Positions 1 through 8,326 of a DNA stretch of 64,000 nucleotides are shown piece after piece. The DNA lies in NCBI RefSeq assembly GCF_900078315.1, contig NZ_FKBS01000025.1, positions 521,506-585,505 of the forward strand, read 5' to 3'. Made by a program: the position numbers and the translations under genes. The notes under the pieces were generated by a model. The model did no database searches. It was not told the DNA's origin and saw nothing but the letters and a program-made list of their open reading frames with translations. This stretch comes from Bordetella ansorpii (GTDB lineage: Bacteria > Pseudomonadota > Gammaproteobacteria > Burkholderiales > Burkholderiaceae_B). Positions within the stretch are counted from its first letter, which is position 1. Every line of letters starts with the position of its first letter.

Positions 1-186
1 ATCGATATCTTTGCTAGCGCGATGGTCGTGCCGAAACATCAACACAGTCCCGCCGCCAAGCGTCCAGTAGGGGTCTGGCAATCCGTGAACGGCCAAGTCG
101 TCAAGCAGAACCGTCGCATGCGCCCAAAGCGCGCACCAAGGTCCTATCGGCAGGTCAACGGAAAGTATGTCGGACTTGCCGTTCAT
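1..186 (-). CDS. AbiEii/AbiGii-type nucleotidyltransferase toxin, N-terminal part (cut by window edge)
   Basis: Reading down from 186 on the minus strand gives 62 uninterrupted codons to base 1, so the gene continues outside the window. The visible N-terminus ends with WTLGGGTVLMFRHDHRASKD followed by ID, which fits the GG-x-A/V-L...HR-S-x-DID nucleotidyltransferase signature of the AbiEii/AbiGii toxin family. In that family the GG and DxD residues hold the nucleotide and metal. The ATG overlaps the upstream antitoxin stop (ATGA, 183-186), so the two are translationally coupled in antitoxin-toxin order. The function as a growth-inhibiting toxin is known for the family and inferred here. The C-terminal part cannot be checked. 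Confidence 0.78.
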   Translation of the reverse strand, partial: MNGKSDILSVDLPIGPWCALWAHATVLLDDLAVHGLPDPYWTLGGGTVLMFRHDHRASKDID

Positions 187-680
187 GCCAATGCCTTCCG
201 CCGAGACAAGTCGAATTGCTTGGCCAGCATTGAAATGTTCTTCCACACCCGCTTGGGCGGTGTGTGACTCTTCTCGGCTGCCTCCTCGACTGCCGTGACA
301 ATCAGAGGGAGGGGAGCCTCATCAAGCAGGTGCGCCACGTGAGCGATGAACTTTCGCGGTACCTCACCTGTTGCAAGCGCAGTTATGAGGGTGGGTACGT
401 CCAATTCGTCCTTGTAGCTGACACTGGCGGTCTTGGCGGCCATAAACAACCCGTTCTGTCGACCGAGCACTCGTTGGACCGGGGTCGAGGGCACCAAGCC
501 AATGACGTTGAGAATTTGCGCAACTCGGTTGTAGCCCAGGTCTGCGAGCGTGCCATTCTCCAGTCCCGAGACGGTGCTCAGGGCCAAATCGCTTAGATGC
601 GCCAACCGTGCCTGTGAAAGGCCAAGAGCCTCGCGACGGCGGCGAATCGCCTGTCCTACGGAAGCAAGGTCGTTGTACAT
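183..680 (-). CDS. XRE-family HTH antitoxin/regulator paired with an AbiEii-like toxin
   Basis: This 165-residue protein has an N-terminal Cro/C1 helix-turn-helix at about residues 8-60 (VGQAIRRRREALGLSQARLA, then LSTVSGLENG). A longer C-terminal region (about 75-165) would neutralise the partner. The arrangement with a nucleotidyltransferase toxin overlapping the stop by ATGA is the usual XRE/AbiEii type II toxin-antitoxin layout. A consensus-like promoter and an 18-bp dyad sit just upstream (693-737), so the protein probably represses its own transcription. The dyad is directly visible; the repression is inferred. The gene lies beside the trailer end of the CRISPR array. Confidence 0.8.
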   Translation of the reverse strand: MYNDLASVGQAIRRRREALGLSQARLAHLSDLALSTVSGLENGTLADLGYNRVAQILNVIGLVPSTPVQRVLGRQNGLFMAAKTASVSYKDELDVPTLITALATGEVPRKFIAHVAHLLDEAPLPLIVTAVEEAAEKSHTPPKRVWKNISMLAKQFDLSRRKALA

Positions 681-692
681 AGGAAGAATTTA

Positions 693-737
693 TGACCGAA
701 ATTTTGGTCATTTTATCGCTTTGGCCGACTAGATCAA
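693..737 (-). promoter_or_regulatory. Promoter and autoregulatory operator of the XRE/AbiEii module
   Basis: On the minus strand a -35 TTGATC (737-732) is followed after 16 bp by a -10 TAAAAT (715-710). An 18-bp dyad TGACCGAAATTTTGGTCA (693-710 on the plus strand) pairs at 8 of 9 positions. It abuts the -10 and lies 13 bp before the antitoxin ATG at 680. A regulator bound there would block initiation, as is typical for antitoxin autorepression. Confidence 0.6.
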
Positions 738-798
738 GGAAACCGGTAATTTGCCTCGTAGATTGACAGGAAGTCGTTCAGCCTCTTTCTGAGTGCGT

Positions 799-2474
799 AA
801 CTTCATCTTCGCATACGCGGGGAGCACTCGATCCAGACGATGTCCACGCTCTCGAACGACGGTTCATCCCCGCATACGCGAGGAACACTCGGTATATGCC
901 TACTGCCCTGCGGGGTCGACCGGTTCATCCCCGCATACGCGGGGAACACATCTTGCAAACGTCCGGCGCGAAGGCGTCGTTCGGTTCATCCCCGCATACG
1001 CGGGGAACACTCATGGCTGCAAATCCCGTTCGGAAAAAGAGACGGTTCATCCCCGCATACGCGGGGAACACGATCATTGGCAATCCCGGTGACGGCGCGT
1101 CTCCGGTTCATCCCCGCATACGCGGGGAACACGTCTGCTTCCATCGTCAGGGCCGGGGCTCCATCGGTTCATCCCCGCATACGCGGGGAACACGGCATAG
1201 CCCTGCCGAAGATGTACGAGTTGGGCGGTTCATCCCCGCATACGCGGGGAACACATCGAGCAGGGCCACCTGTCGCCGTACCTGGGCGGTTCATCCCCGC
1301 ATACGCGGGGAACACACGGACACCAGGCTGATTTCGTAGGGTTCCCACGGTTCATCCCCGCATACGCGGGGAACACAGGCGCACGCTGGAGAACAACGCC
1401 TTTCCCTACGGTTCATCCCCGCATACGCGGGGAACACGTGGGACCCAGGATCGTACTGAAGCATCGTGACGGTTCATCCCCGCATACGCGGGGAACACGC
1501 CGACGTGTGGCACGGCGTGGACGGGCCAGGCGGTTCATCCCCGCATACGCGGGGAACACCAGCGCATCAGGGTCGGCGGGATCGGTCGCGGCGGTTCATC
1601 CCCGCATACGCGGGGAACACATGGCCTCGATCTCCTCGTCGCTCGGCCCGGCCGGTTCATCCCCGCATACGCGGGGAACACAGCTGAAGGCCGACCTGTG
1701 GCGCCAGGCGATGCGGTTCATCCCCGCATACGCGGGGAACACCGTCGTCATCAGAATTTCTCTCTGTGCGCCGCCGGTTCATCCCCGCATACGCGGGGAA
1801 CACGCATCCTCGGCCTGTTCTCGTGTCGCCTGCGTCGGTTCATCCCCGCATACGCGGGGAACACCTTGGCCATTTTCTTGGCAATCTTGGGGTTCGCGGT
1901 TCATCCCCGCATACGCGGGGAACACCGATGCAAGCGCCAGCACGTACTGGCGCACGTCGGTTCATCCCCGCATACGCGGGGAACACGAATACCCATCCGA
2001 GCGCACGGTGCGCACCGTCGGTTCATCCCCGCATACGCGGGGAACACGCGCTGGCGGTTGCCGGCCTGCTGCTGTGGATCGGTTCATCCCCGCATACGCG
2101 GGGAACACCAGGACCTGGCGCCTACCGCGCCGATCACCACCGGTTCATCCCCGCATACGCGGGGAACACGCCGCAGCCGCCAATGCGTCGGCGTGGCCCG
2201 CCGGTTCATCCCCGCATACGCGGGGAACACTGCAGACCAAGCGCCGCCATGAGGTGGCACACCGGTTCATCCCCGCATACGCGGGGAACACATGGTGCTA
2301 TCCGCCCGTTCAATCTCAACGGGCGGTTCATCCCCGCATACGCGGGGAACACCCGGTATCCATTTGCTCGAACGCGCTCCGGCGCGGTTCATCCCCGCAT
2401 ACGCGGGGAACACGGCTCGGCGCCGACGATGTAGAACCATGTGGCCGGTTCATCCCCGCATACGCGGGGAACAC
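799..2474 (-). CRISPR. Type I-E-style CRISPR array, 28 repeats / 27 spacers
   Basis: A 29-bp repeat begins CGGTTCATCCCCGC and ends GCGGGGAACAC on the plus strand. It starts at 860 and recurs exactly every 61 bp to 2446, giving 27 copies. A 28th copy at 799-827 is degenerate (about six mismatches), and the copy at 860 has one (GCGAGG). Every spacer is 32 nt. The reverse complement starts GTGTTCCCCGCG and ends GATGAACCG, closely matching the Escherichia coli type I-E repeat in transcribed orientation, so the array is read on the minus strand. Repeat decay at the low-coordinate end and an AT-rich leader at the high end agree with this. No cas gene flanks either end within the window. Reading frames through the array are artefacts of the repeats. 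Confidence 0.97.
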
Positions 2475-2596
2475 TCTTAGCATAACCCACTGTTTAATAA
2501 GCGAATTTCCGGACACAAAAAATCTACCGATTTTTCCTGCCAAAATTTGGCAGCATCAACCGCCTATCAGGCAGCTCTTCACAAAGAGAAAAACCC
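2475..2596 (-). promoter_or_regulatory. CRISPR leader with candidate promoter and internal dyad
   Basis: This AT-rich segment lies between the last perfect repeat and the next gene. Read on the minus strand it ends ...GTTATGCTAAGA directly before the repeat, resembling the ...TTTTAGA leader end of E. coli type I-E arrays. A candidate promoter is TTGATG (2559-2554), an 18-bp spacer, then AAAAAT (2535-2530). Between these hexamers sits a perfect 7-1-7 dyad TGCCAAAATTTGGCA (2538-2552). No clear IHF consensus was found. Leader identity is well supported; the promoter hexamers are a weak match. Confidence 0.7.
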
Positions 2597-3475
2597 TCAG
2601 ACCTCCCGCCCCGCCCTGCGCTGCGCCACCTTCCCCAACGCCGCCAGATCTTTCTCCCCATCCCCATGCGCAACCGCCTCGATCAGGCTGTCGCGCACGA
2701 CACTCCCCATCGGCAACGGCGTATTCACCGCTTCCCCTGCCGCCAGCGCCAGCCGCACGTCCTTCAACCCCAACCGGGCCTTGAACAGCGCGGGCTCATA
2801 GCGCCCTTCGGTAATCATCTTCCCGTACCCCTGATACACAGGCCCGGGCAGGATGCTGCTGGTGATCAGCTCGTGAAACAACGCCGCATCCGAGCCATGC
2901 CCAGACACCAGCGCAGCAGCCTCGCCGAAGGTTTCGATCGCACACGCCAACATGAAATTCGCGGCCAGCTTGTAGACGTTCGCATGCTCGGCGGTCTCGC
3001 CGATGCGCCAGGTTTTCTGTCCCAGCACGTCCAGCAACGGCTGCACGCGGTCGATCGCGGCCCCCGGGCCCGCCGCCACGATGTTCAGTTTGCCGGCCTC
3101 GGCCACGTCGGGGCGGCCCAGCACCGGCGCGGCCACATAAGCCACGCCGCGATCCGTATGGCAACGCGCCAGCTCGGCCGCCAGTTCCACCGAGATGGTC
3201 GCCATGTTCACGTGCACCACGTCGTCCGGCACCGAATCCAGCACACCGCTGTCGAGCAACACGGCGCGCGCAGCCACGTCGTCGGCCAGCACCGAGAGCA
3301 CGGCATCGCCGCTGAAAGCCTCCCGCACGCTGTCCACGATAACCGCCCCCTGCTGCGTCAGCGGACGCGCGCGCTCGGCGTTGCGGTTCCAGACACGTAC
3401 CGTGTGGCCCGCGGCCAGCAGCCGCCGCACCATCACCGCGCCCATGGAACCCGTGCCGATAAAACCGATGTTCAT
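2597..3475 (-). CDS. NAD(P)-dependent beta-hydroxyacid dehydrogenase (3-hydroxyisobutyrate dehydrogenase family)
   Basis: This 292-residue protein starts with the dinucleotide-binding motif GFIGTGSMG (residues 4-12). It carries the family substrate loop PVLGRPDVAEAGKL (about 117-130) and the catalytic lysine K169 in NVYKLAANF. Length and motifs match GarR/MmsB-like dehydrogenases that oxidise short beta-hydroxyacids such as 3-hydroxyisobutyrate or tartronate semialdehyde (known for the family). The substrate cannot be told here. An AGGAG ribosome site lies about 10 nt before the ATG. The gene stands alone, directly beyond the CRISPR leader, in the place where cas2 would be expected in a typical I-E locus. 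Confidence 0.88.
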   Translation of the reverse strand: MNIGFIGTGSMGAVMVRRLLAAGHTVRVWNRNAERARPLTQQGAVIVDSVREAFSGDAVLSVLADDVAARAVLLDSGVLDSVPDDVVHVNMATISVELAAELARCHTDRGVAYVAAPVLGRPDVAEAGKLNIVAAGPGAAIDRVQPLLDVLGQKTWRIGETAEHANVYKLAANFMLACAIETFGEAAALVSGHGSDAALFHELITSSILPGPVYQGYGKMITEGRYEPALFKARLGLKDVRLALAAGEAVNTPLPMGSVVRDSLIEAVAHGDGEKDLAALGKVAQRRAGREV

Positions 3476-3779
3476 GATTCGAATCTCCTATGCATGCGCC
3501 GATGGTGCGGGTGTGGACTGACATGGGCCTGAACGCGCGTCCCTGCCAGGCACGCGCGCTCGGACTATCCGGCCGTACCCCAGATGACCAGTAACCGCCC
3601 CGCCATAGTCGCCAAGCCCTGGCAGGCGGAACGATCTCTATACCGGACTTTTGCCGACGAAGTTTTGATGCAGTGCAAAAAAAGCAGAATCAGGCAAAAA
3701 GACGCCCCCTCGCGGCGGCATAATGACGGCATGCGGCCTCGTTGGCCCATGTCGCGCATCAACTCGAAGGATCCCCCGA

Positions 3780-4991
3780 ATGACTCCCCCCGCTTCCCGG
3801 CACGTGCAGCCGGGCCTGGTGCTGTTCGCGCTGGCCGTCGGCGGCTTCGCCATCGGCACGACCGAATTCGCCTCGATGAGCCTGCTGCCTTATTTTGCGC
3901 AGAGCCTGGGCATCGACGCCCCCACCGCCGGGCACGTCATCAGCGCCTACGCGCTGGGCGTGGTGGTCGGCGCGCCGCTGCTGGCCGTGCTGGGCGCCAA
4001 GCTGCCGCGCCGCACGCTGCTGGTGCTGCTGATGGGCATGTTCGCCATCGGCAACGGCCTGAGCGCCCTCGCCCCCGATTATCACTGGATGCTGTTCTTC
4101 CGCTTCATCAGCGGGCTGCCGCATGGCGCTTATTTCGGTATTGCCGCGCTGGTGGCCAGTTCGCTGGTGCCCGAGAACAAGCGCACGCTGGCCGTGGGCC
4201 GGGTATTCCTGGGCCTGACGGTGGCCACCATCGTCGGCGTGCCGATGGCCAGCTTCCTGGGCCAGGCAGTGGGCTGGCGCTGGAGCTTCGCGCTGGTGTC
4301 CGTGTTGGCCGTGACGACGATGACACTGGTGCGCCTGTATGCGCCGAACACGCCGCCCGATGCCAACGCCAGCCCGCTGCGTGAATTGGGCGCGCTCAAG
4401 CGCGGCCAGGTCTGGCTGACGCTGGGCATCGGCGCCATCGGCTTCGGCGGCATCTTCTCGGTCTACACGTACCTGGCGGACACGATGGCTGCAGTCACGC
4501 AGGTTTCGCCGTCCACCATTCCCATCGTCTTCAGCATCTTCGGCGTGGGCATGACCTTCGGCAGCATCGTCGTGCCGATGTTCGCGGACCGCGCGCTGAT
4601 GCGCACGGCCGGCGCCGTGCTGGTGTTCAGCGCCGTGTCGCTGGCCCTGTTCCCCTTCATGGCGGGCAACATCTGGACGCTGTCGCTGTCGATCTTCCTG
4701 ATCGGCTGTGGCGGCTCGCTGGGCACGGTGCTGCAGACCCGCCTGATGGATGTCGCGGAAGACGCGCAAGGGCTGGCCGCGGCGCTGAACCACTCGGCCT
4801 TCAACACGGCCAATGCGCTCGGGCCGTACCTGGGCGGTCTGGCCATCGCGGCCGGCTTCGGCTGGGTCTCCACCGGCTGGGTGGGCTGCGCGCTGGCGCT
4901 GGGCGGCCTGGCGCTGTGGGCCGTGTCGGTCTCGGTCGACCGCGACAGCACGCGCCGCCAGCAGACGCTGGCAACCGACGCGGCAAACTGA
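3780..4991 (+). CDS. MFS transporter, DHA1 (AraJ/chloramphenicol efflux-like) family
   Basis: This 403-residue polytopic protein begins with the TM1 signature FAIGTTEFASMSLLP, typical of AraJ/YdhP-type 12-TM drug:H+ antiporters. It continues through the TM2-TM3 loop motif GAKLPRRTLL and a TM5 segment LGLTVATIVGVPMASFLGQ (motif C-like). The ATG at 3780 has GAAGG nine bases upstream; an in-frame ATG at 3723 lacks a comparable site and would add 19 unlikely residues. Function is inferred as inner-membrane export of small amphipathic compounds or sugars. A close relative of the same subfamily occurs at 49987-51153. It converges on the TauD gene. Confidence 0.88.
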   Translation: MTPPASRHVQPGLVLFALAVGGFAIGTTEFASMSLLPYFAQSLGIDAPTAGHVISAYALGVVVGAPLLAVLGAKLPRRTLLVLLMGMFAIGNGLSALAPDYHWMLFFRFISGLPHGAYFGIAALVASSLVPENKRTLAVGRVFLGLTVATIVGVPMASFLGQAVGWRWSFALVSVLAVTTMTLVRLYAPNTPPDANASPLRELGALKRGQVWLTLGIGAIGFGGIFSVYTYLADTMAAVTQVSPSTIPIVFSIFGVGMTFGSIVVPMFADRALMRTAGAVLVFSAVSLALFPFMAGNIWTLSLSIFLIGCGGSLGTVLQTRLMDVAEDAQGLAAALNHSAFNTANALGPYLGGLAIAAGFGWVSTGWVGCALALGGLALWAVSVSVDRDSTRRQQTLATDAAN

Positions 4992-5000
4992 TTCCGCGCC

Positions 5001-5028
5001 CCCTGTCTGCCGCGACGCCGGCAGAGGG
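5001..5028. terminator. Hairpin between convergent genes
   Basis: TCTGCCG (5006-5012) pairs with CGGCAGA (5019-5025), extended by CCC/GGG around a 2-nt bulge. It lies between the stop of the MFS gene and the stop of the convergent dioxygenase. There is no T-run, so the terminator role is a guess from position. Confidence 0.35.
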
Positions 5029-5029
5029 C

Positions 5030-6112
5030 TTACTCCACCATTTCGTTATGCGCGCCGTCCAGCAGCTTCTGATAATGGATGGATGGCATCTCGCCATAAG
5101 GCTGGCGATACTGGCTCCACAGCCGGCGGTCCTCCGCCGTATGGAAGATCTGCTTCTGCGGCATGGCGGGCCACGTGGGCACCTCGAACCACAGGCGCAG
5201 TAGATGGCGGCGATCCGCCAGCTCTTTCGCATCCTGGTAGTCGGTGCGGCCGTGCACCATCATGCGGTTGTTCAGGAACTGGATGTCGCCTTCCTTGAAA
5301 CCCATGTCCAGGTACAACTCGGGCGACGCCGCCACCTTGCGCACGCGGTACAGGGCCTCGGACTCTTCCGGCGTGAAGGGACACTGGCCGCTCTTCTCGG
5401 CCAGACGCGCATATCCGGTGGGCAGATAGCAGGTAACCTCGCCATTCTCCTCGTGGAAGAACGGCACGCGATCCGGGCTGAACGTGCGCGTGGCGCGGCG
5501 GCCGTCCTCATCGGTGCGCTTCAGGAACAGGCCGTCGGCCAGCAGCTTCAACTGTTCGGGATACTGCTCGGCCATTACGTTGTGCACGGCCAGTGCGCTG
5601 GAGATGCGGCTTTCCCCGCCCGAGATCGCGGACTTCAGGCACATCAGGCCGATGATGTCGCACGAGTCCGTGTGCATCAACTGGCCCCCGCCCTTGCGGT
5701 AGCCGCGCGACTTGGGCTCGTAGTCGCTGACGTCCATGACGTGGCCCAGGATGTCGCCCAGGTACGACTGCGTCATCGGCTTGCCGAGGTAGGCGCCCAG
5801 GCCGAAGTAGATGCGCGTCATGTCGTCATCGGAATACTGCTGGCGCGGCAGGCCGCGCAGCATCAGGAAGCCGCGGCCGGTGCGCAGCCGCACCGGCAGG
5901 CTTTCCATCAGCGCGCCCACCTTGTCCAGCGGAAAGGTCTCGCGCGTGATCTGCGGGAAGTCCAGGTTGCCCAGGCTCAGCAGATGCTTCAACGCCAGGT
6001 CGATCTCGCGCAGTTCGCCGTCCGACAGGACGTGCAGGCCCTCGCGGGTCCAGTCGATGTCGGGGCCTTTCCAGGCGCCCGGACTGTCGATATGTTTGCC
6101 GATCATGCTCAT
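5030..6112 (-). CDS. Fe(II)/2-oxoglutarate dioxygenase, TauD/TfdA superfamily
   Basis: This 360-residue protein has the facial-triad elements HTD (H147, D149 in QLMHTDSCD) and a distal histidine H287 in NNRMMVHGRTDYQD. A following arginine cluster (RRHLLRLWF, about 301-309) would hold 2-oxoglutarate. It is longer than classical TauD (about 280 residues) and resembles uncharacterised TauD/TfdA-like proteins of betaproteobacteria. GGAGGAG precedes the ATG. It lies 45 bp downstream of a CoA-transferase gene, and the two very likely form one operon under the divergent IclR regulator. The substrate is unknown; oxidative attack on an organic acid before or after CoA activation is inferred. Confidence 0.85.
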   Translation of the reverse strand: MSMIGKHIDSPGAWKGPDIDWTREGLHVLSDGELREIDLALKHLLSLGNLDFPQITRETFPLDKVGALMESLPVRLRTGRGFLMLRGLPRQQYSDDDMTRIYFGLGAYLGKPMTQSYLGDILGHVMDVSDYEPKSRGYRKGGGQLMHTDSCDIIGLMCLKSAISGGESRISSALAVHNVMAEQYPEQLKLLADGLFLKRTDEDGRRATRTFSPDRVPFFHEENGEVTCYLPTGYARLAEKSGQCPFTPEESEALYRVRKVAASPELYLDMGFKEGDIQFLNNRMMVHGRTDYQDAKELADRRHLLRLWFEVPTWPAMPQKQIFHTAEDRRLWSQYRQPYGEMPSIHYQKLLDGAHNEMVE

Positions 6113-6157
6113 GGTTTGCTCCTCCGATGCTTGTGTGTCGCCAATGGCTGACAGATC

Positions 6158-7420
6158 TCAGGCCGGCTGCGCGGCGTCGGCCGCGACGACCACGCCTTCG
6201 GCCACCAATTGCCGGTAACGCTGTTCGCCCACCAGCGGCAGCAGGCAGGCTTCGTTGTGCTCGCCCTTGCGGGGCGCGGGACGGTAGAAATTACCCGGCG
6301 TGACCGACAGCCGCGGCGTGACGTTGTGCATGGGCACGCTGCCCAGCTCGTGGTCGTCCAGTTCGACCAGGCTTTCGCGCTGCGCGACGTACTCGTCTTC
6401 AAGCAGCGCAGCCGCGTCGTAGACCGGCCCGACGGTGACGTCGGCTGCCTCGAACAGCGCCAGATTCTCCTGCAGGCTGCGCTGCCCGATGAAGCTGGCG
6501 ACGATGCCGTCGACTTCCTCAAGATGCCGCAGCCGCGCCGAGTTGCTGCAATAGCGCGGATCGCCATTCATGTCGCCGCGGCCGATGGTGTCGAACAGGC
6601 GCGCGGCCATGCTTTGCGTGGACGTGGACACGCACAGCCACTGCCCGTCCGACGTGCGATAGGTGTTGCGCGGACAACTGGTGCTGGAGCGGCTGCCGGT
6701 GCGCGCCTTCACCTTGCCGGTGATGCGGAAGTTGGCCGCCTGCGGCCCCAGCACCGAGATGGTCGGCTCGAACAGCGACAGGTCGATCACCTGCCCTTGC
6801 CCGCCATTGACGCGCACTTCCCACAACGCGGTCATCACCGCGCTGGCGCCGTACAGGCCGGCGGTCATGTCGCCCAGGAACATGGGCGGCAGCACGGGTT
6901 CGCGGTCGCCGAAACCGTTCATTGCCGCAAAGCCCGAATAACCCTCGACCAGCGTGCCGAAGCCCGGCTTGCGGCGGTACGGCCCGGTCTGCCCCCAGCC
7001 CGAAATGCGCACGATGACCAGGCCGGGATTGGTCTCGTGCAGCACGCCGGGCGCCATGCCCATCTCTTCCAGCACGCCGGGCCGGAAGCTTTCGACCAGC
7101 ACGTCGGCGGTGCGCAGCATCTGGCGGATGAGATCGATGGCGGCGGGTTGGCGGAACTCGAGGCAGATGCTTTTCTTGTTGCGCGCATAGACCTTCCAGA
7201 AGGCCTCCACGCCCGCAGTCTGAAAGGCGCGCAGCGTGTCGCCGGCACGCGGTTCGACCTTGACGACGTCCGCGCCGAAGTCGGCCAGTTGCATCGTCAG
7301 CATGTTGCCCGCCACCAGGCGCGAAAGATCCACCACCTTCAAACCGGTCAGCGGACCGTGGGCGGTGGCGTCGAATTGCCTGCGCGGCAGGCCCGTGTCT
7401 CGATTCGTTTTTGTCTGCAT
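6158..7420 (-). CDS. Family III CoA-transferase (CaiB/BaiF type)
   Basis: This 420-residue protein has the family N-terminus GPLTGLKVVDLSRLVAGNM and the motif ADVLVESFRPGVLEEMG. The likely catalytic aspartate is D184 in MFLGDMTAGLYG, which aligns with the aspartyl-CoA nucleophile of formyl-CoA transferase. Such enzymes move CoA between a thioester donor and a carboxylic acid. The start at 7420 sits just downstream of the 23-bp dyad at 7438-7460, and the downstream TauD gene suggests a two-enzyme catabolic operon. Carnitine or oxalate specificity cannot be claimed. The divergent neighbour is an IclR regulator. Confidence 0.9.
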   Translation of the reverse strand: MQTKTNRDTGLPRRQFDATAHGPLTGLKVVDLSRLVAGNMLTMQLADFGADVVKVEPRAGDTLRAFQTAGVEAFWKVYARNKKSICLEFRQPAAIDLIRQMLRTADVLVESFRPGVLEEMGMAPGVLHETNPGLVIVRISGWGQTGPYRRKPGFGTLVEGYSGFAAMNGFGDREPVLPPMFLGDMTAGLYGASAVMTALWEVRVNGGQGQVIDLSLFEPTISVLGPQAANFRITGKVKARTGSRSSTSCPRNTYRTSDGQWLCVSTSTQSMAARLFDTIGRGDMNGDPRYCSNSARLRHLEEVDGIVASFIGQRSLQENLALFEAADVTVGPVYDAAALLEDEYVAQRESLVELDDHELGSVPMHNVTPRLSVTPGNFYRPAPRKGEHNEACLLPLVGEQRYRQLVAEGVVVAADAAQPA

Positions 7421-7437
7421 GGAATCAGTCTATCCTG

Positions 7438-7460
7438 AAAATAGACATGATGTCTATTTT
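7438..7460. promoter_or_regulatory. 23-bp perfect dyad, putative IclR operator 1
   Basis: Eleven-base arms AAAATAGACAT and ATGTCTATTTT flank a central G in the 100-bp gap between the CoA-transferase and iclR genes. The core TAGACATGATGTCTA recurs exactly at 9329-9343, before the Bug receptor gene. Position in the shared intergenic region fits an operator for the adjacent IclR protein (inference). Confidence 0.75.
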
Positions 7461-7520
7461 TGAAGAACCTTACAATGTGCCGCCGCGCCGGCCCTGTCCG
7501 GTGCATTCGCGGGAGTACAC

Positions 7521-8267
7521 ATGGCTGCAAAAGAAGACCCCGGCGTCGCGTCGGTCAACCGGGCGTTGTCGATCCTGATGGCCTTCCAGGACAGCGTCGA
7601 AGGCATGACGCTGACCGATCTGATGAACGCGACGGGGCTGTACCACAGCACCATCCTGCGCATCTGCGAATCGCTGGAGCATTTCGGTTTCATCAAGCGG
7701 CTGGACGACAACCGCTTCATGCTGGGACCTGCCCCGTTCTACCTGGGCATGTTCTATCAAGAGTCGTTCCGGCTCTGGGACTACGCCGCTCCCGTGCTGC
7801 GCGACCTGGTGCGCCAGACCAAGGAAACCGCCGCCATCTATGTGCGCGAAGGCGACCGCCGCATCTGCCTGCACCGCATGACGCAACCGCGCTCGGTGAT
7901 CATGCATGTGCGCGAAGGCGAACAGGTCGAGCTGGAGAAAGGCGCGGCCGGCAAGGTGCTGCTGGCCTTCAACGGCGAACAAGGCGAGGTCTACGACCGC
8001 ATCCGCGAGGCCGGCTACGCGGTCTCGCTGTCCGAACGCCGCAGCGAAACCGCGGCCATCTCGTGCCCCGTGTTCGGCGTGCGCCAGCAGGTGGTGTGCG
8101 CCATCTCGCTGGGAGTGCCGCTGTTCCGTTTCGACAAGAAGGTGTTCGAACAAGCCCTGCCCCTGGTCATGGAAGCGGGCCGGCAGCTGACCCGGGACCT
8201 GGGAGGCGACGTCTCGTCGTTCGAGGCGCCGTACCGCAGGCTGGAAGGCCTGGTGCTGCCGGACTGA
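7521..8267 (+). CDS. IclR-family transcriptional regulator
   Basis: This 248-residue protein has an N-terminal winged helix (about residues 8-70, with SVNRALSILMAFQD and LYHSTILRICESLEHFGFIKR). A C-terminal effector domain (about 85-245) has the IclR signature near SCPVFGVRQQVVCAISLGVP. The ATG at 7521 is preceded by GGGAG at 7509-7513. It is divergent from the CoA-transferase/dioxygenase operon and also flanks the convergent Bug receptor gene. The identical dyads at 7438-7460 and 9329-9343 suggest that it controls both. The effector is unknown and is probably the substrate or product of the pathway. Confidence 0.92.
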   Translation: MAAKEDPGVASVNRALSILMAFQDSVEGMTLTDLMNATGLYHSTILRICESLEHFGFIKRLDDNRFMLGPAPFYLGMFYQESFRLWDYAAPVLRDLVRQTKETAAIYVREGDRRICLHRMTQPRSVIMHVREGEQVELEKGAAGKVLLAFNGEQGEVYDRIREAGYAVSLSERRSETAAISCPVFGVRQQVVCAISLGVPLFRFDKKVFEQALPLVMEAGRQLTRDLGGDVSSFEAPYRRLEGLVLPD

Positions 8268-8326
8268 TCCCCGGGGCCGGTTCACCCGGCCGCGCATGGC
8301 CCTGCCGGGTGGACCGGCCGCCGCGT

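Noticed and set aside
799-2474. Self-targeting spacers
   Set aside because: By eye no spacer matches another part of this window. A genome-wide alignment is needed to decide; none is claimed.
2475-2596. An IHF site in the CRISPR leader
   Set aside because: TATCAG at 2565 begins the consensus, but the downstream TTR element is missing and the distance to the first repeat is too large.
1438-2784. A 448-codon open frame across the CRISPR array with a repeating RFIPAYAGNT/PSVHPRIRGEH-like pattern
   Set aside because: It is produced by the 61-bp repeat period cycling through frames. The repeats, uniform spacers and leader show a CRISPR array, not a repeat protein.
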